From the NCBI GenBank assembly GCA_031414415.1, contig JANNVK010000233.1, positions 9,341 through 73,340 on the forward strand: 64,000 nucleotides of DNA, in the 5' to 3' direction. Both the position numbers and the translations under genes were made by a program. The notes under the pieces were generated by a model. That model was not told the DNA's origin, ran no database searches, and saw only the letters and a program-made list of their open reading frames with translations. This DNA is from JANNVK01 sp031414415. Lineage in GTDB: Bacteria; Acidobacteriota; Blastocatellia; Pyrinomonadales; Pyrinomonadaceae. Shown piece by piece: positions 7,910 through 15,747 of the stretch (its first letter is position 1; each line of letters starts with the position of its first letter).

Positions 7910-8022
7910 TTGCGTTCGTAGAGTTTTTAGCGTTAAAGCGTTTATAGCGTTAAATATTTTCATATAGCGTTTTGACACGCAATGAACGCTAAAAACGCAA
8001 TGAACGCTAAAACGCCAAACGC
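7910..8022. repeat. AACGC-type repeat cluster spanning the rimM start
   Basis: Units of the AACGCTATA/AACGCAATG family occur on the minus strand between 7911 and 7974 (GCGTT forms) and on the plus strand from 7984 onward. The cluster runs into the rimM coding sequence and gives the N-terminus MNAKNAMNAK. It is the same repeat family as the array at 14019-14196, here in both orientations. Confidence 0.75.
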
Positions 8023-8527
8023 TCCAGTTGTAATTGCAAAAATTGCTCGGTCACGCGGACTTCGTGGCGAACTCGTTGCAGATTTGCTAACTGATTTTCC
8101 TGAGCGTTTTGATTCAATCGACAAGGTTATTGCGAGAAATGCGAAAGGCGAAACGAAAAGTCTTGAACTTGAAAAATTCTGGTTTCAAAAAAACCGTGTA
8201 ATTCTCAAATTCAAAGGTTTCGACTCGATTGAACAATCTGATGTTTTGCGAGACTACGAGATTTGCGTTCCAGACAACGAAGCAGTTGAGCTTAGTGATG
8301 ATGAATATTTCGATTGGGAATTGGAAAATTGCTCAGTAGAAACAATTTCAGGTGAGAAATTAGGAATCGTCAAAGAAGTAATGCGAACCGGCGGAACAGA
8401 GAATTTACTCGTGCAAGGCGAACTGAAAGATTACTTAATTCCATTTGCACTAACTATTTGCGTTGAAGTAGATATTGAAAATAAACGGATTTTAGTTGAT
8501 CCGCCAGATGGATTGTTAGAGTTTTAG
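7982..8527 (+). CDS. rimM: Ribosome maturation factor RimM
   Basis: About 181 residues. After a repeat-encoded leader the conserved N-terminal domain begins IAKIARSRGLRGELVADLLTDFPERF, and the PRC-barrel half contains DYEICVPD, GIVKEVMRTGGTENLLVQG and a closing IPF segment. RimM binds S19 and assists maturation of the 30S head. Two ATG codons (7982 and 8000) lie within the repeats, so the exact start is uncertain; conserved sequence starts only at about residue 15. Gene order khpA-rimM-trmD-rplS supports the call. Confidence 0.93.
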   Translation: MNAKNAMNAKTPNAPVVIAKIARSRGLRGELVADLLTDFPERFDSIDKVIARNAKGETKSLELEKFWFQKNRVILKFKGFDSIEQSDVLRDYEICVPDNEAVELSDDEYFDWELENCSVETISGEKLGIVKEVMRTGGTENLLVQGELKDYLIPFALTICVEVDIENKRILVDPPDGLLEF

Positions 8528-8564
8528 ATAAAACGGTCTTTGGTTTTAGGTAATTGGTCTTTGC

Positions 8565-8592
8565 AAAACCCAAAGCCCAAAACCCAAAGCCC
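8565..8592. repeat. Two 14-bp direct repeats abutting the trmD start
   Basis: AAAACCCAAAGCCC occurs twice in tandem (8565-8578, 8579-8592) and ends 2 bp before the trmD ATG, replacing any recognisable Shine-Dalgarno sequence. Confidence 0.8.
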
Positions 8593-8594
8593 AA

Positions 8595-9308
8595 ATGCAG
8601 ATTGATATTCTGACAATTTTTCCGCAGTTTTTTGAAGAGGTCTTTGACTTTGGAATAATACGCCGTGCGAAACTCGCTGGAATCGTGGAGATAAATATTC
8701 ACGACATCCGTGAATTTACGTCCGACAAACACCGTATGACCGATGATCGTCCTTTTGGCGGTGGCGATGGAATGGTTTTCAAGCCCGAACCGATTTTCAA
8801 CGCGATTGAGAAAATCCTCGAAACAAGTGAACGTGAGAATTACCCAAAAGGCACAAAAGTTGTGCTTTTAACGCCGCAAGGTCGAGTTTTCAAGCAAGCA
8901 GTTGCGAGAGAGTTTGCTGAAGAAACATCACATATTGTAATGATTTGCGGACGCTATGAAGGAATTGATGAGAGAGTTACGGAAAAACTTGTAACTGATG
9001 AAATTTCGATTGGCGATTATGTTTTGTCTGGTGGTGAGCCAGCAGCAATTATTCTAAGTGATGCAATAATTAGGCTTTTGCCTGAAGCATTAGGAAGTGA
9101 AACTTCTGCGGTGAATGATTCTTTCACTGAAAATTTGTTAGACTTTCCGCAATATACACAACCACGCGAGTTTCGCGGAATGAATGTTCCAGAGGTTTTA
9201 CTGAATGGAAATCATGCGGAGATTGAAAAATGGCGACGCGAGAAAGCGTTGGAAAAAACGAAAAAGATTAGACCGGATTTATTGACAAGGAGAGATTTAG
9301 AAAAGTAA
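8595..9308 (+). CDS. trmD: tRNA (guanine-N1)-methyltransferase TrmD
   Basis: A 237-residue SPOUT methyltransferase that makes m1G37 in tRNAs and prevents frameshifting. Seen are the start MQIDILTIFPQFF, the DDRPFGGGDGMV segment, the knot region MICGRYEGIDERV and SIGDYVLSGGEPAA, and the C-terminal PQYTQPREFRG and LLNGNHAEIEKWRR. Length is normal. It stands between rimM and rplS. Confidence 0.98.
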   Translation: MQIDILTIFPQFFEEVFDFGIIRRAKLAGIVEINIHDIREFTSDKHRMTDDRPFGGGDGMVFKPEPIFNAIEKILETSERENYPKGTKVVLLTPQGRVFKQAVAREFAEETSHIVMICGRYEGIDERVTEKLVTDEISIGDYVLSGGEPAAIILSDAIIRLLPEALGSETSAVNDSFTENLLDFPQYTQPREFRGMNVPEVLLNGNHAEIEKWRREKALEKTKKIRPDLLTRRDLEK

Positions 9309-9397
9309 AAAGTGGAAAGTAAAAAGGCAAAAGTGAAGATAATGCTACACATTTGCAGCCTACGAATTCCAGAATGCTTTTAAGAATCGCTAAAAAG

Positions 9398-9760
9398 ATG
9401 AACAAGCTAGATAGTATTGAAAACACACAACTTAGAGACAATATCCCTGTATTTCAAACAGGCGATTCACTTCGCGTTCACGTTAGAATTAAGGAAGGAA
9501 ACAAAGAACGTTTACAGATTTTTGAAGGCGTTTGTATCGCACGAAAACATGGCGGACCGCGTGAAACAATCACAGTTCGTAAGATTAGTGCTGGTGCAAT
9601 TGGCGTAGAAAGAATTTTCCCGCTTCATGCAACAATTATCGACCACATTGACGTTACTCGCAGAGGTAAAGTTCGTCGTGCTAAGTTATATTATTTGCGT
9701 AACTTACGTGGCAAAGCAGCCCGAATTAAAGAACGCGATACACGAGTAAAAAAAGCTTGA
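9398..9760 (+). CDS. rplS: 50S ribosomal protein L19
   Basis: A 120-residue L19 with the conserved start MNKLDSIENTQLRDNIPVFQTGD and core GVCIARKHGG, VRKISAGAIGVERIFPLHA and KLYYLRNLRGKAARIKE. The open frame extends to a TTG at 9353 and includes an ATG at 9374, but L19 proteins normally begin at the MNKL position, so ATG 9398 is chosen. No strong Shine-Dalgarno sequence is seen for any of the three. The leader contains AAAAGTAAAAAG-type repeats. Confidence 0.93.
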   Translation: MNKLDSIENTQLRDNIPVFQTGDSLRVHVRIKEGNKERLQIFEGVCIARKHGGPRETITVRKISAGAIGVERIFPLHATIIDHIDVTRRGKVRRAKLYYLRNLRGKAARIKERDTRVKKA

Positions 9761-9772
9761 ATACTGAATTAT

Positions 9773-9864
9773 GAAGGATGAAAGATGAAAAAAGTGTCGG
9801 AGTTTGAATTTCAGCGATTGAAAATGAAATCCGAACCTTCAAACTTCATCCTTCATCCTTCAAT
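9773..9864. repeat. Inverted heptamer repeats across the rnhB start
   Basis: GAAGGATGAA (9773-9782) lies just before the rnhB ATG, and its complement TTCATCCTTC occurs at 9845-9854 and again at 9852-9861 within CTTCATC heptamers (9844-9864). Pairing would place the start codon in the loop. Confidence 0.65.
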
Positions 9865-10453
9865 CTTTTTTGAAACGCAAGCAATCGCCAGTGGCTACAA
9901 GTTTATCGCAGGTGTCGATGAAGTTGGTCGCGGTTGTCTTGCAGGTTCAGTTGTGGCGTGTGCAGCAATTTTGAATTTATCAATACCTTTACCAAAAGGT
10001 TTGAATGATTCAAAGAAGTTATCAGCAAAGCGTCGTGAAATAATTGCGGAAGAGCTGATCCAAAATGGAGTAAATTACGCCATTGGTGAAGTTTACGCAA
10101 AAGAAATCGACGAAATAAATATTCTTCAAGCAACAAAAAAAGCAATGCGGCTGGCGATTGAAAAACTCAATCCGTCAGCCGATTTTCTTTTGATCGACGC
10201 ACTTGAACTAAAAGACGTAAATCTGCCGCAAACTGGAATAATTCGTGGTGATTCGATTTCTGCCTCAATCGCAGCTGCCTCAATTCTCGCTAAAAACTTC
10301 CGTGACAATCAAATGCGAGAATATTCAAAAATATTTCCCGAATATGGATTCGAAAAACACGTCGGCTACGGGACAAAGTTCCATTATGAAGCCTTACAAA
10401 AATATGGTGCGACAGAAATTCACCGAAAGACTTTTCGCGGAGTAATTCAATAG
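9785..10453 (+). CDS. rnhB: Ribonuclease HII
   Basis: A protein of up to 222 residues that removes ribonucleotides and RNA primers from RNA-DNA hybrids. The catalytic core starts at GVDEVGRGCLAG (DE acid pair) and includes KGLNDSKKLSAKRR, the LLIDALEL acidic strand and HVGYGTKFHYEAL. About 40 residues precede the core, partly encoded by 7-bp repeats (HPSIFFETQ region). ATG 9785 and ATG 9827 are both possible starts. The gene closes the ffh operon. Confidence 0.93.
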   Translation: MKKVSEFEFQRLKMKSEPSNFILHPSIFFETQAIASGYKFIAGVDEVGRGCLAGSVVACAAILNLSIPLPKGLNDSKKLSAKRREIIAEELIQNGVNYAIGEVYAKEIDEINILQATKKAMRLAIEKLNPSADFLLIDALELKDVNLPQTGIIRGDSISASIAAASILAKNFRDNQMREYSKIFPEYGFEKHVGYGTKFHYEALQKYGATEIHRKTFRGVIQ

Positions 10454-10827
10454 TATTAAGCAAAAACCTAAGCAAGAATATCCGCAATTATCGTTTTCTT
10501 TTAAATTTGATAAATATTTGAGAAAAAATATAAGACTTTAAACTTTAAATAGAATATAAACATTACAAACTTAAATGCGAAATATCAAAATCTTTATGAT
10601 ATTGATATTAGTTTCGTTTTAAAAAGTAATGAATTGTAAATGTTAAAAAGCACTGCAATTCTCTAATACATAACTTGAAACTTGAGGATTTATGGACAAA
10701 ATTGTCCATGCATAAATAAAACGACTCTTTGTTGAAATCGTTAAAACTTTAATTTCCCCCGAAAAGTTTCAAATGACAAGATACCTTTAGCTAAAAAAGC
10801 GAGAGCGTGTCGAGAAAAGGAGACAAT
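10454..10827. other. AT-rich intergenic region, 374 bp, no gene seen
   Basis: No reading frame with coding character is present. The stretch holds an 18-bp palindrome (10692-10709) and the strong ribosome-binding site AAAAGGAGA (10815-10823) of the next gene. It probably carries that gene's promoter, but I cannot assign -35/-10 boxes with confidence. No known riboswitch fold was recognised. Confidence 0.6.
10692..10709. promoter_or_regulatory. 18-bp palindrome upstream of the beta-helix gene
   Basis: ATGGACAA and TTGTCCAT are perfect inverted 8-bp arms with a 2-bp centre, 118 bp before the start codon at 10828. Its size suits a dimeric regulator's operator. No regulator is identified. Confidence 0.45.
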
Positions 10828-11739
10828 ATGTTTAAATCTAAATTTGCGTTACAAATATTCGTTCTTGTTTTGGTAACAATCGGATTTCAAGTGTCAATTA
10901 ATGCACAAGCAACCCGAACTTGGGTTTCTGGTGTTGGTGACGATGTAAATCCTTGCAGCCGAACCGCACCTTGTAAGACTTTTGCTGGTGCAATTTCTAA
11001 AACAGCAACAAATGGTGAAATTAACTGCCTTGATTCAGGCGGCTTTGGTGGAGTTACAATAACTAAATCAATTTCGATAGATTGTTCAAACGAAATTGGC
11101 GGAATTCTTGCATCTGGAATCACTGGTGTTACGATAAACATAACAGCCGCCGCAGATACAAAAAAATCAGTTCGTCTTCGCGGTTTGCAGATAAACGGAG
11201 TAAATACTGGAATTAGCGGCGTGCGAGTTGTTTCTGCTGTTTCATTAGCGGTTGAAGATACTGTGATTGATGGCTTTACCTTACATGGAATTTCGGTGGA
11301 AACGTCGGCAAATGCACTAAAACTTTCAGTTGACAATTCAACTTTTAGAAACAATGGTCAACATGGAATGAATGGATTTTTAATCGGTTCTGCAACTGCT
11401 TCAATTTCAGTAAGTGACTCAGACATTAGCAAAAACGCTGGAAACGCCTTTAATTTTGGAGTTGTGACAAAGGTTGCAGTACAAGATACGAATATTAGCG
11501 GAAACGGAAACGGTGTTGTGATTACCGGAACAGATATGACCCTTTCACGTTGCGTATTTATAGGAAATGGAACAGCGGTTCAATCAAACAGCGGAACTGT
11601 AAGATTATTTGGTAATACAATTGTTGGAAATGTAACCGGTCTTTTGGGAAACGGTGGATCAATACTTTCTTATGGAAATAATGCGATTGACGGAAATACA
11701 ACAAACGGAGCTTCAACAGGAACAATATTACAAAATTAA
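10828..11739 (+). CDS. Secreted right-handed parallel beta-helix protein
   Basis: A 303-residue exported protein. ATG 10828 is chosen because of the AAGGAG ribosome-binding site 6-10 bp upstream; an earlier in-frame GTG (10807) precedes that site. Residues 1-27 are a signal peptide ending at SINAQ. The rest is a Ser/Asn/Gly-rich beta-solenoid with recurring GVxI/ISGNGNG/LFGNTIVGN coils, as in pectate-lyase-like right-handed beta-helix proteins. The N-terminal TRTWVSGVGDDVNPCSRTAPCKTF motif, with paired cysteines, is common in such proteins of unknown function. I see no identifiable catalytic residues, so a binding or structural role is as likely as lyase activity. Confidence 0.8.
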   Translation: MFKSKFALQIFVLVLVTIGFQVSINAQATRTWVSGVGDDVNPCSRTAPCKTFAGAISKTATNGEINCLDSGGFGGVTITKSISIDCSNEIGGILASGITGVTINITAAADTKKSVRLRGLQINGVNTGISGVRVVSAVSLAVEDTVIDGFTLHGISVETSANALKLSVDNSTFRNNGQHGMNGFLIGSATASISVSDSDISKNAGNAFNFGVVTKVAVQDTNISGNGNGVVITGTDMTLSRCVFIGNGTAVQSNSGTVRLFGNTIVGNVTGLLGNGGSILSYGNNAIDGNTTNGASTGTILQN

Positions 11740-11743
11740 TTTT

Positions 11744-11797
11744 TGAGAGGCAGACAAACTTGCAATATAATTTCGGCAAAATGTCTGTCTCATTTTT
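11744..11797 (+). terminator. Probable terminator after the beta-helix gene
   Basis: TGAGA-GG-CAGACA (11744-11756) can pair with TGTCTG-TCTCA (11782-11792), leaving a 2-nt bulge and a loop of about 25 nt, followed by TTTTT at 11793-11797. Confidence 0.5.
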
Positions 11798-11819
11798 CAA
11801 TATTAATTGGATTAGGTTT

Positions 11820-12662
11820 TTATTGAGATAAAAATTTCTCCAAAGCACTTTCCCAATTCGGCAAATTTGCTAGTCCAAACTTCTCACTAAATAAACATTT
11901 CATTTTCGAACTTTTAGGTCGCGGTGCGGGACGTTTTAAACTGTCAGCTGACAATTTTTCGAGTAGAGATTTGTCGTAACCTTTTATTTCGCAAACTTTT
12001 TCGGCAAAACCGGCGTAACTTGTGCCATCGCCGGAATTTGCGACGTGAAAGACATTTGGTAAATCTAAAACTAATAATTCACGCATTCTAACAGCCAAAT
12101 CGTTGGCGAAAGTTGGTGTTCCGTATGAATCGTGAATTGCTTTTATTGATTTTCCTTCCGCAAGAAGTTTGTGCATTACACTTAAAAAATTTGTCCCATT
12201 TTCGCCATAAATCCAACCACTTCTAACAATTATTGAGCGAGCGTAAGCATTTCTCGCACGTTGTTCGCCTTCGAGTTTTGACTTGCCGTAAACGCTGATT
12301 GGATTTGGTGTATCTCGTTGAGTATAAAAGCCTTCGTTTGTTCCGTCAAAAACAAAATCAGTCGAAATCGTGAGAAATCCAGCGTCAATTTGCTTACTCG
12401 CCAATGCTAGATTTTCAACGCCGACCGAGTTGGCATTATAAGATTCCTTCGCACGGTTTTCTGCACCATCGACATCGGTAAAAGCCGCACAATTAATAAC
12501 AACATCCGGCTTTTCGAGGTTGAATATTCCACTAACTTGTTTAAAATCAGCAATATCAAGTTCTTGTCGACTTAAAGCTAAAACCTCATCGCCCAAAATA
12601 TGACAATGTTTTGCTGTCGCTTGGGCGACCATTCCGTTTGCACCTGTGATTAAAACTTTCAT
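11820..12662 (-). CDS. rfbD: dTDP-4-dehydrorhamnose reductase
   Basis: A 280-residue extended short-chain reductase of the RmlD family, which makes dTDP-L-rhamnose for surface polysaccharides. Visible are the NAD(P)-binding GANGMVAQ, the CAAFTDVDGAE segment after strand 4, STDFVFDG and the catalytic YGKSKLEGE (Tyr-x3-Lys). Length is normal. The other rml genes are not adjacent, so it acts with enzymes encoded elsewhere. It is divergent from nurA with 45 bp between starts. Confidence 0.9.
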   Translation of the reverse strand: MKVLITGANGMVAQATAKHCHILGDEVLALSRQELDIADFKQVSGIFNLEKPDVVINCAAFTDVDGAENRAKESYNANSVGVENLALASKQIDAGFLTISTDFVFDGTNEGFYTQRDTPNPISVYGKSKLEGEQRARNAYARSIIVRSGWIYGENGTNFLSVMHKLLAEGKSIKAIHDSYGTPTFANDLAVRMRELLVLDLPNVFHVANSGDGTSYAGFAEKVCEIKGYDKSLLEKLSADSLKRPAPRPKSSKMKCLFSEKFGLANLPNWESALEKFLSQ

Positions 12663-12707
12663 TCGTGTAAAATATTATCAGAAAATGGATAAACTGGTGT
12701 AATACGA

Positions 12708-13866
12708 ATGCTTTACCGCGAACGCTTAAACAAACAATTAGCTGACAAAAAGTCTGACTTTCAAGATTTCGAACGCCAACAACGTAACGAATTGGCGATT
12801 TATCACGAAAAGTTGCAACGACTTGAGAAAATTTCCGTAGCTGAAATTGTTTTGAAAATAGGTGGAAATATTGAAAGTGGTTCTGCACCAACATTCGAGT
12901 TAGATGAACACGAAACTTTAGGAATCAGATTTGGCAAAACATGGAATAATCACGAAGAATCGAGAACTTGGGCGTTTGAAATCTTAAAAAATCGAACGAC
13001 GTTTGCCGTTGATGGCAGTCAAATTCCACCAACACGAGACATTTCTTTGACAGTTGCGGCGGTGCAAATCGGTTGGTTTGAAAATCCTCATTCTGAAAAC
13101 GAACGCTACGAAAAAGATGTAGATTTTACAATCCTTTCGCCGCAAGATTTAATGCCAAATCCGGCAGAATCGAGAGTTAGCGAACGCCGGATTCAGGAAG
13201 AAATTCGCAAAACTAAAGAATTTTTGGCAAAGAAAAAAGGTTGGCAAAATCGTCTTGAAAGAATGCCTTTGGCTTTTTACGACAACACTTTGCTCGTCCC
13301 TTTTCCACTTTCAAAAGAAGGAAAAAGCAAATATATTGAAGAGATTTTATCGCTTGTCGAGTTTTCAAGAGAATGCGAAGTTCCGCTTGTTGGGTATGTC
13401 GCGAGAAGTTTTTCGCGAGATTTGCTGACATTTCTTGATGTCTTCGATGGCGAAGAAATTGAAAATGGTTCAATTTTTGATGCAGATATTTTGTTTCCGA
13501 GTGTTCTAAAATTTTGGGGCGACCGAACCGCTTTTTTAATCTCAAAACGCAAAGGTTTGCACGAATTTTTTGGTGAATCAGTCGGATTTGTTTATTTGCA
13601 AACTACGACAAACGCCTCGCCAGCGAGAATTGAAATTCCGACGTGGATTTATAAAAATGGTCTTTTAAATGAAGTTTTAGATGTAATTCGGGCGGAATGT
13701 GTCGTCGGGCTGGGTTATCCATACGCACTTGAAACAGCCGATGCAACTGCCGTAATCACTCGCAACGATCAAGAAAATTTCTATCGAATATTAGAAGAGT
13801 TTTCAAAAGAAAACGGAATAAATTACAAAATTTCGCGTAAAGCAGCGAGCAAAGGAAGGAGAAGGT

Positions 13867-13868
<2 letters not shown>
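12708..13868 (+). CDS. NurA-domain nuclease
   Basis: A 386-residue protein with a NurA-type nuclease core. An N-terminal charged helical region (1-60) is followed by TTFAVDGSQIPP, which carries the conserved Asp of NurA 5'-3' nucleases, later acidic strands (FYDNTLLVPF) and a C-terminal ALETADATAVITRNDQ. Archaeal NurA works with the HerA helicase in DNA end resection; bacterial NurA genes also occur alone. No HerA or SIR2 partner is in this window. The stop codon overlaps the first unit of a heptamer array. Confidence 0.75.
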
Positions 13869-14006
<138 letters not shown>

Positions 14007-14018
14007 AAACATATTTGA

Positions 14019-14196
14019 ACGCTAAAACACTATAAACGCTATAAACGCAATGAACGCTATGAACGCCATAAACGCCATAAACGCTATAAACGCCATAAAC
14101 GCCATAAACGCTATAAACGCTATAAACGCCATAAACGCCATAAACGCCATAAACGCTATAAACGCCACAAACGCCATAAACGCTATAAACGCCATA
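14019..14196. repeat. Tandem array of 18 nonamers (AACGCYATA type)
   Basis: An irregular leader (14019-14034) is followed by 18 perfect-length 9-bp units from 14035 to 14196, mostly AACGCCATA and AACGCTATA. The array ends 2 bp before the cytochrome P450 start codon, so the P450 leader is entirely repeat DNA and lacks a Shine-Dalgarno sequence. Confidence 0.95.
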
Positions 14197-14198
14197 AT

Positions 14199-15527
14199 AT
14201 GCAAAAAACACCACCAACTATAAAGCCAAGTTTAATTGGCGGGCATTTTAATCAATTTCGCAAAAATCGCACTGATTTTTTAAGAAAACTTGCGAATCTT
14301 GGTGACGTTTCCTCGTTTCGGCTGGGAAATCAGCAAGCATATTTAGTGAATCATCCTGATTTAGTTCGCGATGTTTTGGTTGTAAATGCTCATAAATTTG
14401 TTAAAGGTATTGCATTGCAAAGAGCAAAAGTGTTGCTTGGCGAAGGTTTGTTGACGAGCGAAAAAGAGTTTCATTTAAGACAAAGAAGACTCGCACAACC
14501 GGCATTTCATCGAACGAGAATTAATGCGTATGCAAATTCGATGATTGAATATGCAGAGAAAATGTCTAGTGATTGGGTGGATGGCGATGAACGTGATTTA
14601 TCAAAAGAAATGATGCGTTTAACGCTCTGGATTGTCGGCAAAACTTTGTTTAGTGCAGATGTTGAGTCCGACGCGGAAGATGTCGGTGAAGTGCTCACAG
14701 TTCTCGTCGAATCTTTCGATTTAATGATGTTACCTTTTGCAGAATACTTCGAAAAATTGCCAATTCCATCAATGCGACGTTTAAAAAAATCACGTGAGAA
14801 ATTAGATGAAATAATTTTCGGTTTTATTGAAGAACGCAGAAAATCTGCCGTCGATAAAGGCGATTTGCTATCAATGTTGTTGCTTTCGGAAGACGAAGAC
14901 GGCTCACAAATGACTGATAAACAAGTTCGCGATGAATGTTTGACGATTTTTCTCGCAGGTCACGAAACTACGGCAAACGCACTCACTTGGACATGGATGT
15001 TGCTCGCACAAAATCCGGAAATTGAAGCGAAATTTCACGCTGAATTAGACGAGTTTATCGGCAATCGAACTCCAACGCCTGAAGATTATCCAAATTTAAA
15101 ATTCACAGAACAGATTTTTGCTGAAGCAATGCGATTGTATCCGCCGGCTTGGGTTCTTGGGCGAATGACCTCCGAAGAACATCAATTTAACGAGTTCAAA
15201 ATAGAGAAAAATTCGCTAGTTTTGATGTCAATGTATGTTCTGCAACGAGATTCGCGGTTTTGGGAAGACGCTGAAACTTTTAATCCGAGCCGCTGGGAGA
15301 CTCAAAGTGTCAAAGAAGCTGGAAATAAGTTTATTTATTTTCCATTTGGCGGCGGAGTTCGTAGGTGTATCGGCGAACAATTTGCCTGGATGGAAGGCGT
15401 TTTATTGTTAGCGACTTTAGGAAAAAATTGGAAACTAAAACTTGTCGAAAATCAAAAAATTGAAATTCAGCCGCTGATTACTTTGCGTCCAAAATTTGGG
15501 TTAAAAATGAAGTTTGAGAAAAGATAA
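14199..15527 (+). CDS. Cytochrome P450
   Basis: A 442-residue soluble-type P450. The I-helix oxygen-activation motif AGHETTAN is near residue 255, the K-helix ExxR is in EAMRLYPP, and the heme-binding loop FPFGGGVRRCIG places the proximal ligand at about Cys390. There is no N-terminal membrane anchor. It resembles the CYP102/CYP4-like bacterial branch, which hydroxylates fatty acids, terpenoids or similar hydrophobic substrates; no redox partner gene is nearby. It is followed by a small membrane protein and a glycosyltransferase in the same orientation, suggesting oxidation and then glycosylation of a lipid-like product. Confidence 0.95.
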   Translation: MQKTPPTIKPSLIGGHFNQFRKNRTDFLRKLANLGDVSSFRLGNQQAYLVNHPDLVRDVLVVNAHKFVKGIALQRAKVLLGEGLLTSEKEFHLRQRRLAQPAFHRTRINAYANSMIEYAEKMSSDWVDGDERDLSKEMMRLTLWIVGKTLFSADVESDAEDVGEVLTVLVESFDLMMLPFAEYFEKLPIPSMRRLKKSREKLDEIIFGFIEERRKSAVDKGDLLSMLLLSEDEDGSQMTDKQVRDECLTIFLAGHETTANALTWTWMLLAQNPEIEAKFHAELDEFIGNRTPTPEDYPNLKFTEQIFAEAMRLYPPAWVLGRMTSEEHQFNEFKIEKNSLVLMSMYVLQRDSRFWEDAETFNPSRWETQSVKEAGNKFIYFPFGGGVRRCIGEQFAWMEGVLLLATLGKNWKLKLVENQKIEIQPLITLRPKFGLKMKFEKR

Positions 15528-15570
15528 AAGTGTTTTTGAATATTGATAAGTTGTTTAGTATAAATGTCTT

Positions 15571-15747
15571 ATGGTTTTAGCTTTGCGAATTTTTATTGGA
15601 GTATTTTTGGCAATTGCCGGATATTTTTATTGGGATCAAAACCGTGATGGAGTTTTTATTTCAGTTGTTTTGGCGGCAGTTTGTTTCTTTTTGAGTATGA
15701 GATTTCAGATAAAAGAGCGTTTGAATCGAGAGGAGAAAGATAATTGA
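15571..15747 (+). CDS. Small membrane protein, 58 residues
   Basis: ATG 15571 opens a 58-residue frame (MVLALRIFIGVFLAIAGYFY...) with two hydrophobic segments, about residues 2-20 and 30-43, and a charged C-terminus ending EEKDN. The last four bases overlap the TTG start of the glycosyltransferase (TTGA, 15744-15747), the usual sign of translational coupling. It matches no family I know. It may be a small membrane adaptor for the glycosyltransferase. That it is real is supported by position, overlap and composition only. Confidence 0.6.
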   Translation: MVLALRIFIGVFLAIAGYFYWDQNRDGVFISVVLAAVCFFLSMRFQIKERLNREEKDN

